Positions 15,938 through 24,405 of a stretch of 64,000 bases of DNA are shown one piece after another. The DNA lies in the NCBI GenBank assembly GCA_012838345.1, contig DUPK01000016.1, positions 49,377 through 113,376 on the forward strand, written 5' to 3'. Position 1 is the first letter of the stretch, and every line of letters starts with the position of its first letter. Both the position numbers and the translations under genes were made by a program. The notes below the pieces were generated by a model. That model was not told the DNA's origin, did not search any database, and saw only the letters and a program-made list of their open reading frames with translations. The DNA comes from Clostridiales bacterium. Lineage in GTDB: Bacteria > Bacillota > Clostridia > Oscillospirales > Oscillospiraceae.

Positions 15938-16561
15938 ATGTATGCAAAGTTTGGAAAGCGTCTAATCGATGTGCTTGTGTCAGCCTTGGCGCTGATTATC
16001 CTCTCCCCGCTGTATCTGATAATTATGGCTGCAATAAAAATCGACTCCCCCGGGCCGGTGTTCTTCAGGCAGAAACGGCTGGGGAGGAACGGTACGTATT
16101 TCAGCATAGTCAAGTTCCGCACCATGAAAACCTCCGCGCCCAGCGACGTGCCGACGCACCTTTTTCAGGACCCGGAGCTGTATATAACAAGGCTCGGAAG
16201 ATTTCTGCGCAAAAGCAGCCTCGACGAGCTGCCGCAGCTAATGCAGATACTCACGGGAAAAATGTCGATTGTCGGCCCGCGCCCCGCGCTCTGGAGCCAA
16301 TATGACCTGATTGAAGAGCGCGAGAAATTCGGGGTAAACAGCCTTCGCCCGGGGCTCACCGGCTGGGCGCAGATTAACGGGCGGGACACGATTTCTGTTG
16401 AAGAAAAGGCTCTGCTTGACGCCGAATACTTAAGCAGGCTGAGCTTCCGCTTTGATTTGCACTGTATTTTGCTCACCGTCAAGAAGGTAATTAGGGGCGA
16501 GGGAGTCGCTGAGGGCGGCAGGACGGGCGAGAAGCTGCTTCAGGGAGCTATAAGAGAATGA
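15938..16561 (+). CDS. Lipid-carrier sugar transferase (initiating enzyme)
   Basis: A 207-aa bacterial sugar transferase of the WcaJ/EpsL small-domain type. An N-terminal hydrophobic hairpin (about residues 10-33, 'LALIILSPLYLIIMA') is followed by the family signature 'VKFRTM', 'KSSLDELPQL', 'GPRPAL' and 'RPGLTGWAQI'. It transfers a sugar-1-phosphate to undecaprenyl phosphate at the inner membrane, the first step of the repeat unit. CAGGAG lies six bases before the ATG. Its stop overlaps the next gene by ATGA, which indicates translational coupling. It is the single initiating transferase in the locus. Confidence 0.93.
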   Translation: MYAKFGKRLIDVLVSALALIILSPLYLIIMAAIKIDSPGPVFFRQKRLGRNGTYFSIVKFRTMKTSAPSDVPTHLFQDPELYITRLGRFLRKSSLDELPQLMQILTGKMSIVGPRPALWSQYDLIEEREKFGVNSLRPGLTGWAQINGRDTISVEEKALLDAEYLSRLSFRFDLHCILLTVKKVIRGEGVAEGGRTGEKLLQGAIRE

Positions 16562-17427
16562 AAAAGGTTTTTCTGACGGTTGACCTTGAGGAGTGGTATG
16601 ACCTTGAGTATCTAAGTGGCTTTGATTTGAAAAGCTCGGGAGTGGAGGTCATACCCCGGATAATCGACTTTTTAGACATGCTCGACGAGCTCGGCGTCAA
16701 GGCGACGTTCTTCGCGGTCGCGGAGCATACCGAAAAAAATGCCGATATAATTAGGGAGATTGTCCGTCGCGGGCACGAAATTGCCTGCCACGGGCTTGAC
16801 CATAAACTCCTCTATGAGAAAGGCGACGAAACCTTCCGCGAGGAGATAGCGGAGGCCAAAAGGATACTGGAACGCGTGGCCAGAAGGCCTGTCATCGGCT
16901 ACCGCGCCTCCTGCTTTTCGATGGACAGGGGAAAGCTCGAGCTTCTGAGAAAGGCGGGCTTTCTCTACGACAGCAGCAAAATCACTTTTGCGCAGCACCC
17001 CCTTTACCGTTATCTCGACCTAATCGGCTTTGAAAAGGTGGACGATTTAATCTACCGCGACGGGGAATTCTTCGAGTTTGAGATACCCACTTTAAAGATT
17101 CAAAAGTACAGCGTCCCAATCTCGGGGGGCGGGTACCTGAGACTTTTCCCCTTCTCTCTGTTGAAGGCTCTTATAAATAAGTACGAGTTAAGGCACGAAA
17201 ACTTCCTAATCTATGTCCACCCCTTTGAACTCACTGCAATGAATCTGCCGATGCCCGGGGGCTTAAAGGCCGCGTCAAGGTTACGCTGTCTTATTGGACG
17301 AAAGCGCAACCTAAAAAAGCTGAGGAAGCTGATTCTGCATTTGAAATCCAAGGGAGGCGAGTTTAGGACTTTGGGCGGTGAAAGAGGAATATGGCTGTCG
17401 AGTGTGAAAGGCGGCATACCGGTATGA
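16558..17427 (+). CDS. Polysaccharide deacetylase (NodB fold, DUF3473-type C-terminus)
   Basis: A 289-aa NodB-type deacetylase. The metal site is visible as 'VDLEEW' (Asp at residue 9) and the H-x3-H of 'CHGLDH' (about 80-85). The C-terminal 'SGGGYLRLFP' and 'IYVHPFEL' match the DUF3473 extension seen in exopolysaccharide-associated (XrtA/PEP-CTERM-type) deacetylases. No signal peptide is present, so it probably acts in the cytoplasm, perhaps on a lipid-linked sugar made by the preceding transferase. It overlaps both neighbours by ATGA, forming a three-gene coupled set with the sugar transferase and the epimerase. Confidence 0.88.
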   Translation: MKKVFLTVDLEEWYDLEYLSGFDLKSSGVEVIPRIIDFLDMLDELGVKATFFAVAEHTEKNADIIREIVRRGHEIACHGLDHKLLYEKGDETFREEIAEAKRILERVARRPVIGYRASCFSMDRGKLELLRKAGFLYDSSKITFAQHPLYRYLDLIGFEKVDDLIYRDGEFFEFEIPTLKIQKYSVPISGGGYLRLFPFSLLKALINKYELRHENFLIYVHPFELTAMNLPMPGGLKAASRLRCLIGRKRNLKKLRKLILHLKSKGGEFRTLGGERGIWLSSVKGGIPV

Positions 17428-18311
17428 GCAGGGTGCTGGTTACAGGGTCAAACGGGCTTGTAGGGCGCCGTGTCGTAAAGGCGCTGCTCGACGAGGGGTA
17501 CTCAGTACTCGGAATAGACAGCGCAGGCTCTACGCTTTTGCATAAAAACTATGTGCATATCAAAATCGACCTCACGAACGTACTCGGGGTCGAGGAAATA
17601 TTCAACAGCCATGATATAAGCCATGTCATCCACCTGGCTGCGATTGCGCACAAAGCAGGGCAGGGCGATTTGTCGTGGAGCCGCTATTACCGCATAAACA
17701 CTCTCTGCGCAAAGACGGTATTCGAGTGCGCGGCGGCAAGGAAGATTCCAGTGTTTTTTTCGAGCACGGTGGACGTTTATGGGATTGCCAAGGGAACGGT
17801 GACAGCGGAAACCAGGCCGCAGCCAATCGGGTATTATGCCAGAAGCAAGCAGCTTGCCGAGGAAGCGTTAATAAGCATCTGCAAGGATACGCCATACACA
17901 ATAGCGAGGTTTGCTCCGGTTTACAGCGAAAGTGCAATGCGGGACATTCGGAAAAGGTATTTTCTCAAATATCCCAAATGGTGCTACCTGGTGGGCGGGG
18001 GCCTGTCCTACGAGTTTTTAAGCGTTCATAACATAGCGAGGGCAGTCACGGAATGGGTAAAAGGGCCACAAGACCAGCGGACCATACTCTTGTCCGACAA
18101 AAAGCGAATATTTACTGCGGAGCTGATTAAAGCTGAGGAAAAACGCGGTCTGAAGATAAAAACCCTCCGCCTGCCGCTCTGGCCGTTTAAGCTCCTCAAT
18201 ATTGGGGCAAGGCTCGTATTCGGCGGGCAGAGCCACCTAGGGCTAATGGTAAGTAAAATCGCTTTCCCCCTCAGAATAACTAGGGAAAAGGAGCTTGGGT
18301 ACGGGCTTTAA
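17424..18311 (+). CDS. NAD-dependent sugar epimerase/dehydratase
   Basis: A 295-aa extended SDR. It has the NAD motif 'GSNGLVG' (about residues 8-14), 'VIHLAAIAHK' and the catalytic 'YYARSK' (Y-x3-K). It probably epimerises or reduces a nucleotide sugar used by the sugar transferase two genes earlier; adjacent transferase-epimerase pairs often make and load the first sugar. The ATG at 17424 overlaps the deacetylase stop as ATGA; an earlier in-frame ATG lies deeper in that gene. Which sugar is made (for example a 6-deoxy amino sugar) cannot be read from the sequence. Confidence 0.85.
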   Translation: MSRVLVTGSNGLVGRRVVKALLDEGYSVLGIDSAGSTLLHKNYVHIKIDLTNVLGVEEIFNSHDISHVIHLAAIAHKAGQGDLSWSRYYRINTLCAKTVFECAAARKIPVFFSSTVDVYGIAKGTVTAETRPQPIGYYARSKQLAEEALISICKDTPYTIARFAPVYSESAMRDIRKRYFLKYPKWCYLVGGGLSYEFLSVHNIARAVTEWVKGPQDQRTILLSDKKRIFTAELIKAEEKRGLKIKTLRLPLWPFKLLNIGARLVFGGQSHLGLMVSKIAFPLRITREKELGYGL

Positions 18312-18455
18312 GGTTCGGGGCACTTGTTCTGAATGCCCGCTCGGGACAAGCCCGCTCTTTTACGGAGATTGTGGGTGTAAAGCTATAAACTTAACAGGTA
18401 TTTCCAGGCGCGATTAGGGTGTATCAAGATCAAAATCTCAAATGGAGTACGTATT

Positions 18456-19337
18456 ATGTCAACAATCACTGTAGTAATCCCAACATATAACGAAGAAAAG
18501 AACATCGCCGAGTGCATTATCTCCTGCAGGGACATAGCCGATAGGATACTGCTGCTCGACAACATGAGCACCGACCAGACTAAGGAGATTGCCGAGAGCC
18601 TCGGTGCGGAGGTCTTTCAGACCGAGCGCTCGTACAAGGAGCGCATGGCAATGCTCGGCGGAGAGATACCCATTGATACGGACTGGATTCTCTACATGGA
18701 CGCCGACGAGAGGCTGACCCCCGAATCTGCAAAGGAGCTCAAGGTCCTGTGCGACGAACACGCGGACGCCGACGTAAACGGTATTGTGTGCAGGTACAGG
18801 CAGAGGTTTCTCGGAAAGGACCTTAATTACGGCGACAGCGTCGGGCGGAAGCTCCGGGTCTTTAAGCCCGGCAGGGCATACATGGAGGATATGGAGCTCG
18901 ACGAGCATATCGTGCTTAGAAGCGGGCGCTGCGTTTATATGAAAAATCCCTTTATCCACCTCGACTATAAGGGCCTTGAGCACTGGATTGCGAAGCACAA
19001 CGGGTACTCAAAGCGCCATGCGAAGGAGTATATGGATATAAATCTCGGGCGCAAGGAAATAAAACTTGAGGGCCTAGCGGGAGTTACAAAGCTGAGACGT
19101 ATTCTGAAGTTTAAGCTCTACTACAGGCTCCCGATAGGGCTCAGGGCATGGATGTACTTTGTTTACAGGTATTACCTGCGGCTCGGCTTTTTGGACGGGC
19201 GGATAGGCAAGATGTACATTTTTTTCAAGGCGTACTGGTACAGATACCTGACCGACGCCTACATTTTGGAGCTTCAAAACAGGGAAGAGGGCGGCTTTGA
19301 AAAGTCAAAGGCCAGGCAAGAAATATTGCAGCACTAA
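18456..19337 (+). CDS. Family 2 glycosyltransferase (WaaE/KdtX-like)
   Basis: A 293-aa GT-A enzyme with 'VVIPTYNEEKNI' at the N-terminus and the metal-binding 'MDADERLTPE' (about residues 76-85), as in the WaaE/KdtX group. The C-terminal part has basic and amphipathic helices and hydrophobic stretches suggesting contact with the membrane. It should add one sugar to the lipid-linked repeat unit. It is preceded by a 144-bp gap holding no clear terminator, with TGGAG ahead of the ATG. The next gene, rfbF, starts 25 bp after its stop. Confidence 0.88.
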   Translation: MSTITVVIPTYNEEKNIAECIISCRDIADRILLLDNMSTDQTKEIAESLGAEVFQTERSYKERMAMLGGEIPIDTDWILYMDADERLTPESAKELKVLCDEHADADVNGIVCRYRQRFLGKDLNYGDSVGRKLRVFKPGRAYMEDMELDEHIVLRSGRCVYMKNPFIHLDYKGLEHWIAKHNGYSKRHAKEYMDINLGRKEIKLEGLAGVTKLRRILKFKLYYRLPIGLRAWMYFVYRYYLRLGFLDGRIGKMYIFFKAYWYRYLTDAYILELQNREEGGFEKSKARQEILQH

Positions 19338-19362
19338 TATTATCACAAAAGAAGGTAGAAAG

Positions 19363-20136
19363 ATGAAAACGGTAATACTCGCGGGAGGATTCGGAAGCAG
19401 GATTTCTGAGGAGTCGCACCTCCGGCCAAAGCCGATGATTGAAATCGGGGGCATGCCGATACTCTGGCACATAATGAAGATTTATTCCCATTTTGGCTAC
19501 AACGACTTCATCATCTGCTGCGGCTACAAGCAGCACATCGTAAAGGAGTTTTTCGCCGACTACTACCTGCACGGCTCGGACGTGACCTTTGATTTTTCAA
19601 GGCAGAACAGGATGGAGATACACAGCAACTGCTCCGAGCCCTGGCGCGTCACCGTGGTCGACACGGGGCTGAACACCATGACCGGAGGCAGGGTTAAGCG
19701 GATTCAGAGGTACATAGGGAACGAGCCTTTCATGCTGACCTACGGCGACGGGGTCGCGGACGTAAACCTAAGGGAGCTTGAGAAGTTCCACCGCTCGCAC
19801 GGGAAGATTGCGACGCTGACCGCCGTAAACGTAGGGCAGAGGTTCGGCGTGCTTGGAATGGAGGGGGGCAGGGTCACCGCCTTCCGCGAGAAGAGCGACA
19901 CGGACGGCAGCCTCATAAACGGGGGCTTTATGATGTTTAACCCCGAAGTTTTCGATTACCTGAAGGACGACAGCACGGTTTTGGAGCAGGAGCCGCTTGA
20001 AAGGCTCGCCGCGGACGGTGAGCTTATGGCCTATGTGCACGAGGGCTTTTGGCAGTGTATGGATACTCAGAGGGACAAGGAAAGGCTTGAAAAGCTGCTC
20101 CAGTCCGGAAAAGCACCCTGGAGGCTGTGGCAATGA
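19363..20136 (+). CDS. rfbF: Glucose-1-phosphate cytidylyltransferase
   Basis: A 257-aa protein, exactly the usual length for RfbF. It has 'LAGGFGSR' for nucleotide binding, 'KPMIEIGG', and 'YGDGVADVN' for the metal site. It makes CDP-glucose from CTP and glucose-1-phosphate in the cytoplasm, the first step to CDP-3,6-dideoxyhexoses. The ATG at 19363 has GAAGG upstream; a longer frame begins inside the previous gene. It overlaps rfbG by ATGA and starts the CDP-sugar module. Confidence 0.95.
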   Translation: MKTVILAGGFGSRISEESHLRPKPMIEIGGMPILWHIMKIYSHFGYNDFIICCGYKQHIVKEFFADYYLHGSDVTFDFSRQNRMEIHSNCSEPWRVTVVDTGLNTMTGGRVKRIQRYIGNEPFMLTYGDGVADVNLRELEKFHRSHGKIATLTAVNVGQRFGVLGMEGGRVTAFREKSDTDGSLINGGFMMFNPEVFDYLKDDSTVLEQEPLERLAADGELMAYVHEGFWQCMDTQRDKERLEKLLQSGKAPWRLWQ

Positions 20137-21218
20137 GCGATTTTTATTACGGGAAAAGGGTGCTGGTCACCGGGCACACCGGCTTTAAAGGCTCATGGCT
20201 CTGCCATATTCTGAAAAGCAGGGGAGCGATTGTCACCGGCTTTTCGCTCGAGCCGCCGACAGAGCCGTCGCTTTTCAAGATTGCGAGGATTTACGAGGAC
20301 ATGAACTCGATTATCGGCGATATAAGGGATTATGAGGCGCTGCGCGCTGCATTTAGGGCCGCGAAGCCCGAGATAGTTTTCCATCTTGCGGCCCAGCCGA
20401 TAGTCAGGGAGAGCTACAAAAACCCCCGCTATACATATGAAACCAACGTAATCGGCACGGTGAACGTGCTCGAGTGCATAAGGATATACGGCAAAGTGAG
20501 GTCCTTTTTAAACGTTACGACGGACAAGGTCTATTTTAACCGCGAGTGGCCATGGGGCTACAGGGAGAACGACCCGCTCGACGGTTTCGACCCCTATTCA
20601 AACAGCAAGTCCTGCTCGGAGCTTGTGACGGGAAGCTTTGTCCGCTCCTACTTTAACGGCGGCGGCACCGCGGTGTCGACCGTGCGCGCGGGAAACGTGA
20701 TAGGCGGCGGCGATTTTGCAAGCGACCGTATAATCCCCGACTGCGTGAGGGCGGCGTTAGAGAGCAAGAGCATTTTTGTGAGAAACCCGATGTCGGTAAG
20801 GCCCTACCAGCATGTGCTCGAGGCGCTTTTCGCCTATCTGATGATTGCCGAAATGCAGTATTTTGACTACAAGTATTCAGGCTCATACAACGTCGGGCCC
20901 GATGAGAGCGACTGCGTAACGACGGGCGAGCTTGTGCAGCTCTTCTGCGAAAAGTGGGGCGGCCTCAATTGGATAAGCCGCCGCGACGGGGGAGAGCACG
21001 AGGCGAATTTCCTTAAGCTCGACTGCTCGAAGATAAAGCAGACCTTCGGCTGGCGGCCGCGCTGGAATATCGAAACCGCGGTCGAAAAGACGGTCGAGTG
21101 GTTCAGGTGCTGGCAGGGCGGTGGCGACGTGCAGGCTCTTATGGACGAGCAGGCGCTTGAGTATGCAGAAGCCATCAATATCGGCGTCAAAGGAGAAGTA
21201 ATGTGTTTGAGGGTTTAA
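20133..21218 (+). CDS. rfbG: CDP-glucose 4,6-dehydratase
   Basis: A 361-aa extended SDR of the usual length. The cofactor motif 'GHTGFKGSWL' (about residues 15-24), the 'TTDKVYFN' strand and 'YSNSKSCSE' (Y-x3-K) fit CDP-glucose 4,6-dehydratase, which makes CDP-4-keto-6-deoxyglucose. It starts at the ATG at 20133 within the end of rfbF, with GGAGGC ahead. Its last codons overlap the GTG of rfbH by 16 bases. Order rfbF-rfbG-rfbH is the classical one for 3,6-dideoxyhexose synthesis. Confidence 0.95.
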   Translation: MSDFYYGKRVLVTGHTGFKGSWLCHILKSRGAIVTGFSLEPPTEPSLFKIARIYEDMNSIIGDIRDYEALRAAFRAAKPEIVFHLAAQPIVRESYKNPRYTYETNVIGTVNVLECIRIYGKVRSFLNVTTDKVYFNREWPWGYRENDPLDGFDPYSNSKSCSELVTGSFVRSYFNGGGTAVSTVRAGNVIGGGDFASDRIIPDCVRAALESKSIFVRNPMSVRPYQHVLEALFAYLMIAEMQYFDYKYSGSYNVGPDESDCVTTGELVQLFCEKWGGLNWISRRDGGEHEANFLKLDCSKIKQTFGWRPRWNIETAVEKTVEWFRCWQGGGDVQALMDEQALEYAEAINIGVKGEVMCLRV

Positions 21219-22558
21219 CTGAGACACAGGCCAGAGAGATAATTTTGAAACTTGTGGATGAGTACTGCAAGAGATACCACAGGCCAAAGGCCTTCAGCGA
21301 AGAGGACAAAATCCCCTACGCCTCCCGCATCTACGATTCCGAGGAGATGCGCAGTCTTGTCGACAGCGCGCTTGAGTTCTGGCTGACCTCCGGCAGATAC
21401 ACCGAAAGGTTTGAGGCGGAGCTGGCAAGCTACCTCGGCGTTCGCTTCTGCAGCCTCGTAAATTCGGGCTCCTCGGCAAACCTCCTTGCCTTCATGGCGC
21501 TCACTTCGCCGCTTCTGGGCGAGAGGGAAATAAGGCGCGGGGACGAGGTAATAACGGTCGCGGCGGGCTTTCCGACCACCGTGGCGCCGATTGTCCAGTT
21601 CGGAGCTGTCCCCGTTTTCGTGGATGCGACCCTGCCGCAGTACAACATAGACGTTTCACAGCTCGAGAGCGCCTGTTCGGAAAGGACGAAGGCGGTAATG
21701 CTTGCCCACACGCTCGGGAACCCCTTCAACATAGCCGCGGTGAAGGCCTTTTGCGAGAAGCGTTCCCTATGGCTCATTGAGGATAACTGCGACGCCCTGG
21801 GCTCTGAGTACACTCTTTCGGGCGAGCGGAGGCTCACCGGCAGTTTTGGCGACATCGGCACCTCGAGCTTTTACCCGGCGCACCACATAACCACGGGCGA
21901 GGGCGGCGCGGTTTATACGGACAATCCGCTTTTGCATAAAATCATCCGCTCGATGCGCGACTGGGGGCGCGACTGCGTCTGCCCCTCGGGGCGGGACAAC
22001 CTCTGCGGGCGCAGGTTCGACGGGCAGTACGGCGAGCTGCCGCCCGGGTATGACCATAAGTATGTCTATTCCCATCTCGGGTACAACCTGAAGGCGACGG
22101 ATATGCAGGCAGCCATCGGCTGTGCCCAGTTAAAGAAGCTCCCGAGCTTCGTTGAGAAGAGAAGGCGGAATTTTGAGCTTCTTAAGGCGGAGCTTAGGGA
22201 CGCGGAAGACCATCTCATCCTGCCCGAGCCCTGCGAAGGCTCAAACCCCTCGTGGTTCGGCTTTATTATGACCTGCAAAAACGGAGTTGAGCGCGACAGG
22301 CTTGTGCGGCTCATTGAGTCGCGGGGCGTACAGACCAGGATGCTGTTTGCGGGAAACCTAATAAGGCAGCCCTGCTTTGACCAAATGCGGAGCACGGGGT
22401 TCGGCTACAGGATGGTCGGAAACCTTAGCGTAACGGATGAGATTATGAGAAGCTCGTTCTGGGTCGGGGTGTACCCGGGGCTTACGGAGGAGATGATTTG
22501 CTACATGGCAAAGGTGATAAAGGAGGCTATAAGCGACTGTCGCAGGGCCAGAGTATGA
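21203..22558 (+). CDS. rfbH: CDP-4-keto-6-deoxyglucose 3-dehydrase (E1)
   Basis: A 451-aa PLP-dependent, iron-sulfur enzyme that removes the C3 hydroxyl of CDP-4-keto-6-deoxyglucose. The active site has His instead of the usual PLP-anchoring Lys: 'YPAHHITTGEGG' with H227/H228. Cysteines C196, C258, C260 and C268 fit the C-Xn-C-X-C-X7-C pattern of the [2Fe-2S] site known from E1. The start is the GTG at 21203 with AGGAGA six bases upstream. No reductase partner (E3, RfbI-like) is visible in the window, so electrons must come from elsewhere or the intermediate is used differently. Confidence 0.95.
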   Translation: MFEGLTETQAREIILKLVDEYCKRYHRPKAFSEEDKIPYASRIYDSEEMRSLVDSALEFWLTSGRYTERFEAELASYLGVRFCSLVNSGSSANLLAFMALTSPLLGEREIRRGDEVITVAAGFPTTVAPIVQFGAVPVFVDATLPQYNIDVSQLESACSERTKAVMLAHTLGNPFNIAAVKAFCEKRSLWLIEDNCDALGSEYTLSGERRLTGSFGDIGTSSFYPAHHITTGEGGAVYTDNPLLHKIIRSMRDWGRDCVCPSGRDNLCGRRFDGQYGELPPGYDHKYVYSHLGYNLKATDMQAAIGCAQLKKLPSFVEKRRRNFELLKAELRDAEDHLILPEPCEGSNPSWFGFIMTCKNGVERDRLVRLIESRGVQTRMLFAGNLIRQPCFDQMRSTGFGYRMVGNLSVTDEIMRSSFWVGVYPGLTEEMICYMAKVIKEAISDCRRARV

Positions 22559-22578
22559 AGAAACCACAGAGGTAGAGA

Positions 22579-24387
22579 ATGAAAAGACTTTCCGATTACT
22601 TGATAGACTGCCTGCATGAGCGGGGCGTAAGGCATGTATTTATGCTCTCCGGCGGCGGGATAATGTACCTCGTCGACTCGGTGGGAAAAAGCGGCATGGA
22701 GTATGTCTGCTGTCACCATGAGCAGGCCTGCGCGATAGCGGCGCAGGCATACGCCATGTATAAAAATACGCTCTCCGTCTGCCTTGTAACCACAGGGCCC
22801 GGCGGGACAAACGCCCTGACAGGAGCGGCGGCGGCTTTCGTCGACTCCACGCCCGTGCTCTTTATTTCTGGGCAGGTTAAAAGAGCCGATTTCGCTTCGC
22901 TCCGGGGCGTCAGGCAGTACGGCGCGCAGGAAAACGACATTGTTTCGATGGCTAGACCGGTAACGAAGTATGCCGCCACCGTGACCGAGCCGGAGGATAT
23001 AAGATACCACCTGGAAAAGGCGCTGTTTTTGGCCCTAAACGGCAGGCGGGGACCTGTCTGGCTCGACATCCCGCTCGACGTTCAGTCCGCCGTGATTGAC
23101 GAAACGAAGCTGCGCGGCTTCGACCCAGAAATGGAGACGCTCGACCACACGATTGAGGCGGCGCGCTCCATAAGGCAAAGCAAGATAGCCGCCGCGGCAA
23201 GGCGCGCACGCGAAATGCTCTCAAAGGCAAAAAGGCCGCTATTTCTCGTAGGCCACGGGGTAATAGCCGCAGGGGCGGAGGAGAAGTTTCTTGAGCTTCA
23301 ATCAAAATGTGCGGTGCCCGTTATGAGCACATGGCGCGCGCTCGGTGTTTTTGACAGCGAGGATAAGGACTTTTTCGGCAGCCCCGGGCTTCAGGCGCCT
23401 AGGTTCTCAAACATCATTTTGCAGGGCGCCGATTTGCTCATAATTCTCGGCACAAGGCTTGACAACATGATTACGGCGTACAGCGAGCGGCGCTTCGGCA
23501 TCAGGGCCAAAAAGCTCGTCGTTGACATAGACGCGCGCGAGCTAAATAAACTCGCCCTTTCAGGCACGGAGCACCTAAACTGCGATGTTGGGGCGTTCAT
23601 CGACGCGATGCTGCGCGAGGATATTGAGCCCGCGAATATTGAGGACTGGCTTGAGTTTTGCCGCGAAATTAAAGAGAGGTTTCCGCTGCTTAACGAAAAG
23701 CAGGCAAAGCCGCTCGGCGGAGCTAACTTATATAAAGCCGTCGAGCGCATTTCGGAGCACTGCAAAGCGGACGACGCGCTTGTCTTTTCCTCGACAAGCA
23801 GGTGCAATACAGCCGGGCACATAGCCTTTAAGAGGAAGGCGGGACAGAAGGCGGTTTCCTCGATGGGGCTCGGCTCAATGGGCTTTGCCCTGCCCTCGGC
23901 TGTGGGGGCGCACTTTGCCTCAAAGGGAAGCAGGGTCATAGTTCTCGAAGGCGACGGGAGCCTGCAGCTCAATATTCAGGAGCTACAGACGATAAGGCAC
24001 TACGCCATAAACGCGAAAATCTTTGTTTTCAGCAACGGCGGCTACGCCGCGATAAAGACCATGCAGGACAGAAACTTCGGCGCCCGCCATGTGGGCTGCA
24101 CGGAGTTTAGCGGAATTTCCATGCCGAGCCTTGAAAAAATCGCACTGGCCTACGGTTTCCCTTATTACCATATCGAGACCGACGAGGAAATTAGCGAAAC
24201 CATAAAGGCGGTCATGGAGAGCGGGGGCGCGGCGATTTGCGAAATCCGTGGGGACATAGACTTTGACGAAATACCAAAGTGCATATCCTCCGTGGGGGCA
24301 GACGGGAAAATCACCTCCGCCGCCCTTGAAAACCCTTATCCCTTTCTTACGGAACGGGAGCTTGATGACATCTACAGCGAACTATAA
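22579..24387 (+). CDS. Thiamine diphosphate-dependent enzyme (acetolactate synthase-like)
   Basis: A 602-aa ThDP enzyme with three-domain acetolactate synthase architecture. The catalytic Glu is E48 in 'CHHEQACA', and the ThDP/Mg site begins at 'GDGSLQLN' (G458-G460). Next to rfbH this recalls YerE, which adds a two-carbon unit to a CDP-3,6-dideoxy-4-ketohexose during yersiniose synthesis. An acetaldehyde- or pyruvate-derived carbon transfer to the CDP-sugar is therefore a fair guess, but the family also makes other acyloin and decarboxylation products. It begins 20 bases after rfbH and belongs to the same operon. A housekeeping acetolactate synthase role is unlikely from context. Confidence 0.85.
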   Translation: MKRLSDYLIDCLHERGVRHVFMLSGGGIMYLVDSVGKSGMEYVCCHHEQACAIAAQAYAMYKNTLSVCLVTTGPGGTNALTGAAAAFVDSTPVLFISGQVKRADFASLRGVRQYGAQENDIVSMARPVTKYAATVTEPEDIRYHLEKALFLALNGRRGPVWLDIPLDVQSAVIDETKLRGFDPEMETLDHTIEAARSIRQSKIAAAARRAREMLSKAKRPLFLVGHGVIAAGAEEKFLELQSKCAVPVMSTWRALGVFDSEDKDFFGSPGLQAPRFSNIILQGADLLIILGTRLDNMITAYSERRFGIRAKKLVVDIDARELNKLALSGTEHLNCDVGAFIDAMLREDIEPANIEDWLEFCREIKERFPLLNEKQAKPLGGANLYKAVERISEHCKADDALVFSSTSRCNTAGHIAFKRKAGQKAVSSMGLGSMGFALPSAVGAHFASKGSRVIVLEGDGSLQLNIQELQTIRHYAINAKIFVFSNGGYAAIKTMQDRNFGARHVGCTEFSGISMPSLEKIALAYGFPYYHIETDEEISETIKAVMESGGAAICEIRGDIDFDEIPKCISSVGADGKITSAALENPYPFLTERELDDIYSEL

Positions 24388-24405
24388 AGACAGAAGGAGT
24401 AAGCC

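Noticed and set aside
22579..24387. Housekeeping acetolactate synthase large subunit (ilvB)
   Set aside because: It lies inside a CDP-sugar module, has no small subunit or ilvC neighbour, and fits a YerE-like role better.
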